Positions 34,265-41,891 of a DNA stretch of 41,891 nt are shown here, piece after piece. Position numbers and translations under genes: made by a program. Origin of the DNA: Clostridia bacterium. GTDB taxonomy: Bacteria; Bacillota; Sulfobacillia; JAJZYS01; JAJYTV01. Under the pieces are notes generated by a model, which worked only from the letters and a program-made list of their open reading frames with translations, searched no databases and was not told where the DNA came from. Location of the stretch: contig DAIBJA010000046.1 of the NCBI GenBank assembly GCA_027420455.1, forward strand, positions 1 through 41,891, written 5' to 3'. The first letter of the stretch is position 1; each line of letters begins with the position of its first letter.

Positions 34265-35461
34265 TTGTTCGCGCTCGTCGACGTGAACGCGATGTTCGCG
34301 AGCTGTGCAGCCGCTGAGGAACCAAGCCTCAGAGGGCTTCCGCTCGTTGTTGCCGGCGACCCCTCTGACCGGCGCAGCATCGTCCTCACGGCGAGCTACG
34401 AGGCTCGCGCCTATGGCGTGCGCACGGCGATGCCGGTGCGCGAAGCCATGCGTCTCTGCCCCGACGTTCGCATCGTGCCGCCGGACCGGCAGCTCTATGA
34501 GCGTTACAGCCGGCACCTCTTCGCCACACTGGAAGCATTTACGCCGATCGTCCGCCCTGTTTCGATCGATGAAGGCTACCTCGATCTCACAGGCTGTCCA
34601 GGCCTGCAGGCGGGCCCCGTGGCGCTGGCCGCGGAGATCCGGCGCACCGTGTTCGAGCGGACCGCCCTCTACGTCTCAATCGGCCTCGCCGAGGGACCAT
34701 GGCTCGCCAAGATGGCCGCCGATCTCGCGAAGAAGCGCAGCGACGGCATCCTCCTGCTGTGCCCGGAGGATATGCCGCAGGCCGTGTGGCCGCTCTCCGT
34801 CGACGCGTTCCACGGCATCGGCCCCAAGACCGCAGCGAAGCTTCGCGGCCTCGGCATTCGCACCATCGGCGATCTCGCCACGACGGACCCCGCACGCCTG
34901 CGGTCGTTCGGGGTCCAGGGGCCTCGCATGCGCCGCCTCGCCCGCGGCGAGGAACAAGGCTCCCTGCCGGAGGAGAGCGGCCCCCTCTCGCTCTCCCACG
35001 AAGAGACGTTCGCCCGCGACGTACGCGATCAGGAGGAGCTCCACCCGGCCCTTGTAGCGCTCTGCGACCGGGTCGCAGAGCGGCTGCGCCGCGAGGGATT
35101 CGTTGCGCAGTCGCTCGGGCTGCGTCTTCGCAACAAGGACTTTCGCGACTTCAGCCGACAGGGGCCCCTGCCGGCGCCGAGCACCCGTGCCGAAGACCTG
35201 CGCCGCGCAGCCGAATCCCTCTTGGGGCGCATGCCCGCGACCGCATTTCCCTGCCGTCTGATCGGCGTCACGGCGCACGGACTCACCAAAGCAGGCGCTA
35301 CGGCGCCCGAGCTCTTTCCCGATGATCTGGCCGAGCGGCGAGACAGGCTCTGGCAAGCCGTCAGCGCCGTCCGGGAGCGCTTTGGCCCCGATGCGGTCAA
35401 GCCCCTCGGGGCCGAGGCGACCCGTCCGTCACGCCGCCCATCGGGCCAGTCGAAGGGATAA
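34265..35461 (+). CDS. dinB: Y-family DNA polymerase IV (DinB)
   Basis: A 398-residue error-prone translesion polymerase. Catalytic acids are in ALVDVNAMFAS (Asp6) and VSIDEGYLDLTG (Asp102, Glu103); palm and finger residues include TASYEARAYGVRTAMP, the steric-gate region, and the helix-hairpin-helix GIGPKTAAKLRGLGIRTIGDLA. The little-finger domain follows (FARDVRDQEELHPAL onward). TTG 34265 is chosen with GGGGAG at 8 nt, placing the first catalytic Asp at the usual distance from the N-terminus; the frame upstream to 34094 overlaps a structured gap. No clear LexA box was found. The C-terminal end is basic. Confidence 0.95.
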   Translation: MFALVDVNAMFASCAAAEEPSLRGLPLVVAGDPSDRRSIVLTASYEARAYGVRTAMPVREAMRLCPDVRIVPPDRQLYERYSRHLFATLEAFTPIVRPVSIDEGYLDLTGCPGLQAGPVALAAEIRRTVFERTALYVSIGLAEGPWLAKMAADLAKKRSDGILLLCPEDMPQAVWPLSVDAFHGIGPKTAAKLRGLGIRTIGDLATTDPARLRSFGVQGPRMRRLARGEEQGSLPEESGPLSLSHEETFARDVRDQEELHPALVALCDRVAERLRREGFVAQSLGLRLRNKDFRDFSRQGPLPAPSTRAEDLRRAAESLLGRMPATAFPCRLIGVTAHGLTKAGATAPELFPDDLAERRDRLWQAVSAVRERFGPDAVKPLGAEATRPSRRPSGQSKG

Positions 35462-35480
35462 CACATTATTCCGATCTATA

Positions 35481-35489
35481 TGCTATACT
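35481..35489 (+). promoter_or_regulatory. extended -10 promoter of cysK
   Basis: TGCTATACT combines the TGn extension with TATACT (5 of 6), 30 bp before the cysK ATG, in an AT-rich island. No good -35 is present, as is usual for extended -10 promoters. The leader is too short for a T-box or S-box. Confidence 0.6.
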
Positions 35490-35518
35490 TTGCGTAATTC
35501 GCGCAGGGGGGATATGTC

Positions 35519-36442
35519 ATGTCCATCGCAGACTCTGTGCTTGAACTCATCGGCCGGACGCCGCTCGTCCGGCTGCGCAGAATATCGGCCGAGACGGGAG
35601 TGGAGGTCTGCGCCAAGCTGGAGAGTCGCAACCCCGGCGGGAGCGTCAAGGACCGCATCGCCTTCGCCATGGTCCGCCGGGCGGAGGAGACAGGGCTCCT
35701 CAAGCCGCGGGGCATGATCGTCGAGCCCACGTCCGGCAATACCGGCGTCGGCCTCGCGATGGTAGCCGCGGCCAGCGGCTACCATCTCATCGTGACCATG
35801 CCGGAGTCGGCATCGGTCGAGCGGCGCCAGCTCATGGCCGGCTATGGAGCGGAAGTCGTGCTGACGCCGGCCGCCCAGGGCATGAAGGGGGCCATTGCCC
35901 GGGCCGAGGAGATCGCACGGGAGAAGGGTGCATTCATGCCGCAGCAGTTCGAGAACCCCGCAAACCCCGAGATCCACCGCCGCACCACAGCCGAGGAAAT
36001 CTGGCAGGACACGGAGGGGCGCGTCGACGCGTTCGTGGCCGGCGTCGGCACAGGCGGCACGCTCACGGGCGTGGGCCAGATCCTCAAGGCGCGGGCCGGG
36101 ACGCACATCGCGGCCGTGGAGCCGGAGCTCTCGGCCGTCCTCTCAGGTGGGGCGCATCACCCGCACAAGATCCAGGGCATTGGCGCCGGCTTCGTGCCGC
36201 AGGTGCTCGACCGCTCCGTGATCGACGAGATCCTCACGGTGCCAGAAGCCGACGCCTTCGCGACGGCTCGCGCCCTGATGCGCGAAGAGGGCATCTCGGC
36301 CGGCATCTCAGCTGGCGCCGCCGCCTTCGCCGCCGGCATCATCGCGGCGCGCGCCGGCATGAAGGGCAGGCGCATCGTCGTCATCCTGCCCGACACGGCC
36401 GAGCGCTACCTCTCGACGCCGCTCTTCGCACCGCCGGCCTGA
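35519..36442 (+). CDS. cysK: cysteine synthase A (O-acetylserine sulfhydrylase)
   Basis: A 307-residue PLP enzyme making cysteine from O-acetylserine and sulfide. The PLP lysine is in NPGGSVKDR (Lys44), the substrate loop is [11 protein letters not shown] (70-80), and the phosphate-binding glycines are in [13 protein letters not shown] 35519 has AGGGGGGAT upstream. It has its own extended -10 promoter. Its last 37 bp overlap the 3' end of the converging histidine kinase gene, which is unusual in length. Confidence 0.96.
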   Translation: MSIADSVLELIGRTPLVRLRRISAETGVEVCAKLESRNPGGSVKDRIAFAMVRRAEETGLLKPRGMIVEPTSGNTGVGLAMVAAASGYHLIVTMPESASVERRQLMAGYGAEVVLTPAAQGMKGAIARAEEIAREKGAFMPQQFENPANPEIHRRTTAEEIWQDTEGRVDAFVAGVGTGGTLTGVGQILKARAGTHIAAVEPELSAVLSGGAHHPHKIQGIGAGFVPQVLDRSVIDEILTVPEADAFATARALMREEGISAGISAGAAAFAAGIIAARAGMKGRRIVVILPDTAERYLSTPLFAPPA

Positions 36443-37815
36443 TCGCCGCGCTCGGTCTCCGGCGCGGACGGTAGGATGCAGCGCACGGTGGTGCCCTGCC
36501 CCGCGGCTGACGCGATCTCGAGCGTCGCCCGGTGCGCCTCCGCGATCTCGCGCGCGATGGCGAGCCCGAGACCTGCACCGCCGCCGGCGGCCCGCGCGGG
36601 ATCCGCACGATAGAACCGCTCAAAGGCGTGCAGGCGCGTTTCCTCCGACATGCCCGGCCCCTCGTCCCGCACCTCGAGGATGGCGGCCGGGCCATCCTTG
36701 CGCGCCAGGATATGCACGGTCTGGCCCTCGCCGCCGTACTTGATGGCGTTGTCCACCAGGATCCAGATAAGCTGCTTCAGGAGGTCCCAGTCGGCCTGCA
36801 CCGGCACGACCTCCCGTGTCTCGTCGACGACGGGCGGTGCCCCGGGCAGCGCCTGCGCCTCGGAGACCGTCTCGCCGACGAGCTCGCCCAGATCCAGTTG
36901 GCGTGGCTCGAGCCGCAATCCCTGAGCGCCGCGCGCCAGGAAGAGAAGATCTTGCACGAGGCGCTGCATGCGCTGGGCCTCGCGGCTGATGGTGGAGACC
37001 GCCTCCTCGCGCACCTGCGGATCCGCGGCGGCCCAGCCCTGCAGCAGCTCGGCGTAGCCGGAGATCACCGCGAGCGGCGTCCTCAGTTCATGCGAGGCGT
37101 CCGCGACGAAGCGCGTCTGGCGCGCGAAAGCCGCCTCGAGCCTGTCCAGCATGCGGTTGAAAGCCTGGGCCAGCCGCCCGAGCTCGTCTTGCGGACTTGC
37201 CCCTTCCAGCCGGCGCGAGAGGTCGGTGTCGGAGATCTCCGTCGCGAGATTCGTGAGCCGCCCGACCGGACGCAGAGCCCGCCGCGCAAAGAGGTAGCCG
37301 ACGAGCGCCACGAGGGCGAGGCCAGCAACGCCGCCCTCGATCAGGAGCGCGCGCAGGAGCAAAAGTTCCCCGAAGCTCGCCGCCAGGCTGACCGATACCT
37401 CCACCGCCGCCAGCGGCAGGCCGTGGTACGTGATGGGCAGGCTGACGTAGCTCGCGGGTTCGCCCTTCCAGGTGATCATTTGCTGCACGGACTGCGTGAT
37501 CCGCACCGGCACCGGCAGATAGGGCCTCTGCGACGCGGCGACGACCGTGCCGAACGGGCTGACGATCTGTACGGCGGTCTCGTCCGGCCTGGCACCGAAA
37601 AGGTAGGCCTTGCTGTCGGCCTGCAGGACGTCGAGGTCGCCGCCGTGGGCGAGGAAGTTCTGGCGCGTCGCCTGGGCGACGCTCTGGGCCGTGCGCATCG
37701 CGTCCTGCACCACCTCGTCGCGCAGGAGGGTGAAGATTGCTGCGCCGAGCGCGAAGAGCACCACGGCCATGGCGACCGAGATGAAGACGGTCAGACGGGT
37801 GCTGAGGCTACGCAC
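36406..37815 (-). CDS. sensor histidine kinase with HAMP domain
   Basis: A 469-residue kinase. Order: TM1 (about 8-31), an extracytoplasmic domain of about 120 residues with the [11 protein letters not shown] stretch seen in CusS/ArlS-type sensors, TM2 (about 155-177), HAMP (178-230), HisKA with [13 protein letters not shown] (His242), and an ATPase domain with [18 protein letters not shown] and GAGLGLAI. The signal is unknown. GTG 37815 overlaps the regulator gene by 8 bp, so the pair is coupled. The C-terminus ends in a short Gly/Lys tail that overlaps cysK. The pair follows an ABC exporter and an unknown gene on the same strand. Confidence 0.93.
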   Translation of the reverse strand: MRSLSTRLTVFISVAMAVVLFALGAAIFTLLRDEVVQDAMRTAQSVAQATRQNFLAHGGDLDVLQADSKAYLFGARPDETAVQIVSPFGTVVAASQRPYLPVPVRITQSVQQMITWKGEPASYVSLPITYHGLPLAAVEVSVSLAASFGELLLLRALLIEGGVAGLALVALVGYLFARRALRPVGRLTNLATEISDTDLSRRLEGASPQDELGRLAQAFNRMLDRLEAAFARQTRFVADASHELRTPLAVISGYAELLQGWAAADPQVREEAVSTISREAQRMQRLVQDLLFLARGAQGLRLEPRQLDLGELVGETVSEAQALPGAPPVVDETREVVPVQADWDLLKQLIWILVDNAIKYGGEGQTVHILARKDGPAAILEVRDEGPGMSEETRLHAFERFYRADPARAAGGGAGLGLAIAREIAEAHRATLEIASAAGQGTTVRCILPSAPETERGDQAGGAKSGVER

Positions 37816-38485
37816 CAGGGACGTCCTCGCGCAACACGTAGCCGACGCCGCGCACGGTATGCAGGAGCGGTCGCTCGAAGGGCTCGTCGATCTTGCTGCG
37901 CAGCTGGTAGATGTAGACGTCCACGACGTTGGTGGTGCCGTAGAAGTCGTAGCCCCAGACATGCTCGAGGATGGCTTCCCGCGACTGCGGGTGGCTCTGG
38001 TGGCGCATCAGGTACTCGAGCAGGGCGAACTCGCGCTTGGTCAGGTCGATCGGATGTCCCCCCCGCTGCACGCTGCGCTCGAGCCGGTCGAGGCGCAGGT
38101 CCGCGATCTCGAGCACATCCTGCACCGGTCCCTGCTGGCGTCGCACCACCGAGCGGATGCGGGCCAGGAGCTCCTCCAGCTTGAAGGGTTTTGTCAGGTA
38201 GTCGTCGGCGCCGAGATCCAGCCCCTGCACCTTGTCCTCGGTGTGGTCGCGGGCTGTCAGGAGAATGACCGGCACGCCGGAGCGGCGGCGTACCGCCTGC
38301 AGCACCTGCATGCCGCCCAGGCCAGGCAGCATCACGTCGAGCAGCACGAGATCCTGATCGGAAGAGGCGAGCCGAAGGCCCTCCTCGCCGTCGTAGGCGA
38401 CGCTCACCGCGTAGCCCTCGTGTGTCAGGGCCAGTTCGAGATAGCGCGCGAGGTCGCGGTCGTCCTCCACCACGAGAATGCGCAC
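37808..38485 (-). CDS. OmpR/PhoB family response regulator
   Basis: A 225-residue regulator: receiver (ILVVEDDRDLARYLE, phospho-acceptor Asp50 in LVLLDVMLPG, Thr in LLTARD, Lys in LTKPFKLEELLARI) and DNA-binding winged helix (IDLTKREFALLEYLMRHQ, WGYDFYGTTNVVDVYIYQLR). It resembles ArlR/CusR-type regulators. GTG 38485 is used with GGGGGG at 6 nt. Its kinase follows with an 8-bp overlap. The likely target is the adjoining exporter operon, by context only. Confidence 0.95.
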   Translation of the reverse strand: MRILVVEDDRDLARYLELALTHEGYAVSVAYDGEEGLRLASSDQDLVLLDVMLPGLGGMQVLQAVRRRSGVPVILLTARDHTEDKVQGLDLGADDYLTKPFKLEELLARIRSVVRRQQGPVQDVLEIADLRLDRLERSVQRGGHPIDLTKREFALLEYLMRHQSHPQSREAILEHVWGYDFYGTTNVVDVYIYQLRSKIDEPFERPLLHTVRGVGYVLREDVPGA

Positions 38486-38507
38486 GGTCAACCCCCCTAG
38501 CTGCCTG

Positions 38508-38948
38508 TCAGCGACCGGACTCCCTGGGCAGATTCTCGACGAGGCTCCGGGCAGCCTCGAGCCAGCGTGCGCGCAGCGGCAGCAGGGTCGGCGCCAGGCG
38601 CACCGAGACGACAAACGGGCGGTCACCGCCCAGGATGTCCCCATAGGGCAGATCGCGCAGCGCGCCTTCGACCAGCCTGAGTCCGCCAGCGACGTCGAAT
38701 GACCGCACGACCGCGAACGCCGGCACATCGATGCGGATCGTCACCTGGCTCGCCTCGAGGCTGGCGCCCAGGAGGTAGATTTCCTCCTCGGCCCCGAGAC
38801 GCATCACGGAAGGCACCAGGTTGACCTTGGCGGTCGTCACGGAGGCCACGGCCTTCTGCAGTACATCGATCTCGTCCGGCGTCAGTACAGGCATCCGCAC
38901 AATCTGGTCCAGTGTCTCCGGCCGCAACGTCTTCGCGACGTCGTCCAT
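38508..38948 (-). CDS. protein of unknown function in the ABC exporter/two-component run
   Basis: A 146-residue soluble protein that I do not recognise. It has no membrane segment, no cysteine and no obvious motif. The N-terminus is helical and charged (TPDEIDVLQKAVASV), the middle looks like alternating beta strands (VNLVPSVMRLGAEEEIYLLG, VTIRIDVPAFAVVRSF), and the C-terminus returns to helix (RARWLEAARSLVENL). The start is well supported: ATG 38948 with AGAGGAG at 6 nt. It lies between the ABC permease gene (59 bp upstream) and the response regulator (22 bp downstream), so a link to either is plausible. Confidence 0.75.
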   Translation of the reverse strand: MDDVAKTLRPETLDQIVRMPVLTPDEIDVLQKAVASVTTAKVNLVPSVMRLGAEEEIYLLGASLEASQVTIRIDVPAFAVVRSFDVAGGLRLVEGALRDLPYGDILGGDRPFVVSVRLAPTLLPLRARWLEAARSLVENLPRESGR

Positions 38949-38987
38949 AGGGTTCTCCTCTTTTCCGTTCGCTGCTGCCCCTAGCGT

Positions 38988-39008
38988 ACCGCAGCCTGGC
39001 TCTGCGGT
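38988..39008 (-). terminator. small hairpin at the end of the permease gene
   Basis: ACCGCAG (38988-38994) pairs with CTGCGGT (39002-39008), touching the permease stop codon. No T-run follows. It may trim or attenuate rather than stop transcription into the next gene. Confidence 0.3.
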
Positions 39009-40537
39009 CAGGCCCTGCCCTCGCTCGGACGCACGAAATCCATGGCACGGATCCGCAGCTCGCTCAGCTGGAGGCATAGATAGGCCTCCGCCAGGGCGGA
39101 GAGACTCCCCGCTACCGCACCGGCTGCAAAGCCGGCGAGGGCGAAGGCGCCCGCGAAGAAGCCCGCGGCGATCGCGGTCGCCAGGATCGTGACGAGAAAG
39201 CGCAGCCAGACTGCGATGCCGCGCTGATCCAGCGCGTTCGGCAGCATGGCCCAGCCGAGCAGCCCGACGGCCCGGACGAGGCACATCAGAGCGAGCGCGA
39301 GCGGCAGGCTCCAGAGGGCGATCGCCGTCTCACCCATGCCGATGAGCCAACCGCCAGCCACGCCGGCCCAGCCGAGTCCCGTCACGCAGGCGCCAGGCAG
39401 AAACCACGCGAGGAGCTTCTTCCCGATAGGGCCCGGCGTCTGTGCCCAGAGTGGCGTAGCGAGGATCTGGCTGAAGTTCATCGAGGCGACGGCCGCACCG
39501 GTCAGCAGCATGATGTACGCGACGAACCCCGGCACCACCTCCCACGGCACACCCCGCGGTCTGGCGAACGTGCCCGCGACGCCCGCCGCGAGCCACGCCG
39601 CCGCGATCAAGAGCGCCGTGGTGGGCCAGAGCGTGCGGTAGAGCCGGGCGAGCTCCACGCCGAAGAGCGCGTAGTCCCCGCGGCCTGGCCAGTCGTGCCG
39701 ACGGTAGCGGCGTCGGCGCGCTCTGCTCCCCACCTGACCCGAAGGGGCGCCCGCAGGGCGCGCAACGAGGCCGCGCCGCCCGGCCAGCACGGGCAAGGCA
39801 CTCCAGTCGACGCCCAAGCGAACGATCCTCGGTGCGAGTGCCACCATGGCGAGCAGCAGCAATATGGCCGCAATGCCCAGCAGGGCTAGCCCCAAGGGGT
39901 ATCCGTGCAAGGCAGCCACAGCCAGGGCGACCGGCCAAAGGTGCGAGATCGCCGCCGCCAAGTCGGCCACGCCGCCGCGCAGCAGCGCGGACCCGGCGAA
40001 GAGCAGGAGGCCTGCAAGGGCGAGCAGCATGAGATAGCGCAGGGGCCTGCCCCAGCGGCCCAGGCCGAGCAGGATGTGACGCACCGCCATGGCGGCGACC
40101 AGCGTGAGGGCGACCGCGTAGAGCAGGCTACCCCAGTCGACGCCGCCCGACTGAGCCATCTGCGGCACCCAGAATACGGCCACGATGACAAGCAGGCGGA
40201 GCTGCGAGACGGCCTGACGAACGAGCGCCCAGACCACGATGCGATCGGGGGCGATGGCGCTCGGCACTACGAGCGCGAGGTCCGCAGGTCGGGCCAGGAG
40301 GCGCCGTCGGCCGCCTATGGCGCCGACGCCGAGGAAGACGAGCCAGAGGCCCAGGCCGTAGATCGACGCGGCATGGCTGAAGTGCGGCATGCCCTGACGG
40401 CCCTCGCTCAGGATGAAGACAAGATAGGCGGCGACGAGAACGTAGACGGCGAGACGGCCGCGCGACCGCGCGAGTTGGCGCAGTTGCGCGCGCAGGGTCC
40501 GCCACTCGAGATAGAGCAGGGCGCGGTATCCCCTCAT
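39008..40537 (-). CDS. ABC-2 type exporter permease
   Basis: A 509-residue membrane protein with about 12 hydrophobic segments in two halves, joined by a basic cytoplasmic stretch of Arg residues (SRARRRRYRRHDW) near the middle. The N-terminus (YRALLYLEWRTLRAQLRQLA) is typical of ABC-2/EcsB-like permeases. Its ATG overlaps the ATPase stop (ATGA), so the two form one transporter. Substrate unknown; the family exports peptides, lipids or drugs. The frame upstream to 41158 overlaps the ATPase and is not used. Confidence 0.85.
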   Translation of the reverse strand: MRGYRALLYLEWRTLRAQLRQLARSRGRLAVYVLVAAYLVFILSEGRQGMPHFSHAASIYGLGLWLVFLGVGAIGGRRRLLARPADLALVVPSAIAPDRIVVWALVRQAVSQLRLLVIVAVFWVPQMAQSGGVDWGSLLYAVALTLVAAMAVRHILLGLGRWGRPLRYLMLLALAGLLLFAGSALLRGGVADLAAAISHLWPVALAVAALHGYPLGLALLGIAAILLLLAMVALAPRIVRLGVDWSALPVLAGRRGLVARPAGAPSGQVGSRARRRRYRRHDWPGRGDYALFGVELARLYRTLWPTTALLIAAAWLAAGVAGTFARPRGVPWEVVPGFVAYIMLLTGAAVASMNFSQILATPLWAQTPGPIGKKLLAWFLPGACVTGLGWAGVAGGWLIGMGETAIALWSLPLALALMCLVRAVGLLGWAMLPNALDQRGIAVWLRFLVTILATAIAAGFFAGAFALAGFAAGAVAGSLSALAEAYLCLQLSELRIRAMDFVRPSEGRA

Positions 40538-41238
40538 GCGCCTTCGGTGAGGCCGAGAAAGGCCTCCTGCAGACTGGCGGACTGCGCCGTGATCTCTTCG
40601 AGCGTGCCTTGCGCGATCAGGCGGCCGCGCTGCAGGATGAGGAACCGGTCGCAGATCTCCTCGGCGCTCTGGAGCATGTGGGTGGAAAGGAGGATGGCGG
40701 CGCCACCGCTCCTGATCTCCCGCAGGGCCTCTACGAGCTCTCTCTGGCCGGCTGGGTCGAGACCCACCATCGGCTCGTCCACCAGCATGAGTTTCGGCTG
40801 GTGCAGGAGTGCGCAGGCGATGAGGAGTTTCTGCTTCATGCCCTTCGACAGCGCCCCGCCCACACGGTCCGCCACGTCCTCCAGGTGGAGGCGGCGCAGG
40901 ATACCCTGTCCGGTTTCCTGCCAGCCGTCCGGGAGATCGTACGCCCGAGCCACGAAGCCGAGATGTTCCTCGACCGTCAGCAGCGGAAAGACCTCCGGCT
41001 GCTCGGGCACGAAGCCGATGAGTGCCTTCTGCTGTTCGATCGGCATCCCGTCGAGATAGGCTCGTCCAGAGGTCGGATGGACGAGCCCGGCAAGGGTGTG
41101 GAGGGTCGTCGTCTTGCCCGCCCCGTTCGGGCCCAGGAGGCCGACGATCTCCCCGCACGGTACCGTGAAGCTGAGATCCCGCACAGCGGCGACATCGCCG
41201 TACTGTTTGCCCAGTCCTTCGACACGCAGGCCGTCCAT
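40534..41238 (-). CDS. ABC transporter ATP-binding protein
   Basis: A 234-residue ATPase with Walker A GPNGAGKTTTL (about 36-46), Q-loop GFVPEQPEVFPLLT, signature LSKGMKQKL (the variant common in ABC-2 exporters of Bacillota such as YtrB/EcsA), Walker B LMLVDEPMVGLDP and H-loop STHM. ATG 41238 gives the normal N-terminus (DGLRVEGLGKQYG); the ribosome site is weak, and an alternative start lies up to 41295. It overlaps the permease by 4 bp and heads the run ATPase-permease-unknown-regulator-kinase. Confidence 0.93.
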   Translation of the reverse strand: MDGLRVEGLGKQYGDVAAVRDLSFTVPCGEIVGLLGPNGAGKTTTLHTLAGLVHPTSGRAYLDGMPIEQQKALIGFVPEQPEVFPLLTVEEHLGFVARAYDLPDGWQETGQGILRRLHLEDVADRVGGALSKGMKQKLLIACALLHQPKLMLVDEPMVGLDPAGQRELVEALREIRSGGAAILLSTHMLQSAEEICDRFLILQRGRLIAQGTLEEITAQSASLQEAFLGLTEGA

Positions 41239-41326
41239 CTTGAACCCGCCATCCTTCCCTGCACGGCAGGAATACCGCAAGGTTCTCGAGGTCATGGCTC
41301 TAAGTCTGGGATGACGGGCAAAGAGA

Positions 41327-41332
41327 TGTCAA
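41327..41332 (-). promoter_or_regulatory. candidate -35 for the ABC exporter run
   Basis: A perfect TTGACA (minus strand 41332-41327) lies about 90 bp before the ATPase start. The best -10 at 18 bp is CAGACT, only 3 of 6, so this is weak. Confidence 0.3.
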
Positions 41333-41376
41333 CGCCGCCTCATGCCGTCCGGCAAAGAGTGCGGTACGATGCTTCC

Positions 41377-41891
41377 ATGTCGAGGCTTTGGGCTGCCTAT
41401 CCGCGGGCTCTGCTGGTCCTCGTCCTCTCGACCGTCGTCATGGTCACGGGATTCTCCATGCTTTGGCCGCTCGTCACGCTCTACGTGCACAGCCGCCTTG
41501 GCCTGCCCATGAGCTGGGCAGGGGGCGTACTGCTGATCCAGTCGGCGGCCAACCTCGGCGGAAACATACTCGGCGGTCCCCTCTTCGACCGCTGGGGCGG
41601 CCGCCCCGCGATCCTGACCGGCGCTGCGGCGGCCGCGGCCGCCGCCTTCGGCATGGCCGCGACACACGGCATCTATCCCTACCTCGCCATGACGATCGTG
41701 CTCGGCGTCGGCACGGGACTCATCTATCCCTCGATCAACGCCTACGCCGCACAGGTGTGGCCGGAAGGACGACGTGCGGCTTTCAACGCCATCTACGTGG
41801 CCTCAAACGTCGGTGTGGCGATCGGTTCGATGATCGGTGGGCTTCTGGCCCAGGTGCACTTCTGGCTCGCATTCACGGTGACGGGCCTGCT
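41377..41891 (+). CDS. MFS transporter, N-terminal part (runs off the window)
   Basis: An open frame from ATG 41377 to the window end, 171 codons, with five to six hydrophobic segments. The loop after TM2 is GPLFDRWGGRP, an MFS motif A variant, and TM4-TM5 contain GVGTGLIYPSINAYAAQVWP and NVGVAIGSMIGGLLA, which is the motif C-like glycine-rich helix of drug exporters. It belongs to the proton-driven drug antiporter group; substrate unknown. An in-frame GTG at 41359 is an alternative start. It diverges from the ABC exporter run across 138 bp. Confidence 0.85.
   Translation, partial: MSRLWAAYPRALLVLVLSTVVMVTGFSMLWPLVTLYVHSRLGLPMSWAGGVLLIQSAANLGGNILGGPLFDRWGGRPAILTGAAAAAAAAFGMAATHGIYPYLAMTIVLGVGTGLIYPSINAYAAQVWPEGRRAAFNAIYVASNVGVAIGSMIGGLLAQVHFWLAFTVTGL

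Overview
The window reads as a chromosomal segment of a high-GC, endospore-forming member of the Bacillota. Three things point there: the glycolytic order gapA-pgk-tpiA-gpmI-eno followed by secG-est-rnr-smpB-ssrA, a glnR-glnA pair, and a small gene at 33837-34058 that closely matches the Tlp small acid-soluble spore protein. Base composition is uniformly GC-rich, with many GTG and TTG starts and very tight gene packing. I cannot name a genus. I see no insertion sequence, prophage, CRISPR array, rRNA or tRNA gene.

Layout. 1-5726: start of a putative ion channel, a two-domain GNAT acetyltransferase, a lipoprotein, then two MFS exporters and an aminoglycoside 3-N-acetyltransferase-type enzyme in one direction (a possible drug-defence cassette). 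5800-8217: rph-rdgB-dmpA operon. 8309-9682: NCS1 nucleobase/cation symporter with its own promoter and terminator. 9752-20204: a very compact reverse-strand unit gapA-pgk-tpiA-gpmI-eno-secG-est-rnr-smpB-ssrA(tmRNA)-small thioredoxin-fold gene, closed by one terminator. 20308-22180: glnR-glnA with a promoter and a large inverted repeat. 22219-23450: an ArsR/DUF2087 regulator with tandem operator-like repeats and a DUF421 membrane protein. 23524-29148: phoP-phoR-pstS-pstC-pstA-pstB-phoU, most genes overlapping. 29199-31784: a P-loop/Asp23 protein, aroH chorismate mutase, tyrA and a thioesterase. 31916-35461: asnB, tlp and dinB, with a highly structured gap before dinB. 35519-36442: cysK. 36406-41238: an ABC exporter, an unknown protein and a two-component system in one reverse-strand run. 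41377-end: start of another MFS protein.

The most unusual locus is the smpB/ssrA junction. The 5' end of the tmRNA (GGGGGCG, paired with the 3' CGCCUCC-ACCA) starts inside the last four codons of smpB, so the smpB stop codon lies at tmRNA nucleotides 11-13. Processing of tmRNA from a shared transcript would strip the stop codon from smpB mRNA and make it a substrate for the trans-translation system that SmpB serves. The same tmRNA has a T-loop without the usual UUC..A pattern, and a protein gene begins 29 nt after its CCA end with no terminator between.

Other points: the glycolytic GAPDH lacks the acidic residue that usually selects NAD+, and a GlnR-type regulator is paired with a GSI-beta type glutamine synthetase rather than the GSI-alpha enzyme usual in Bacilli.
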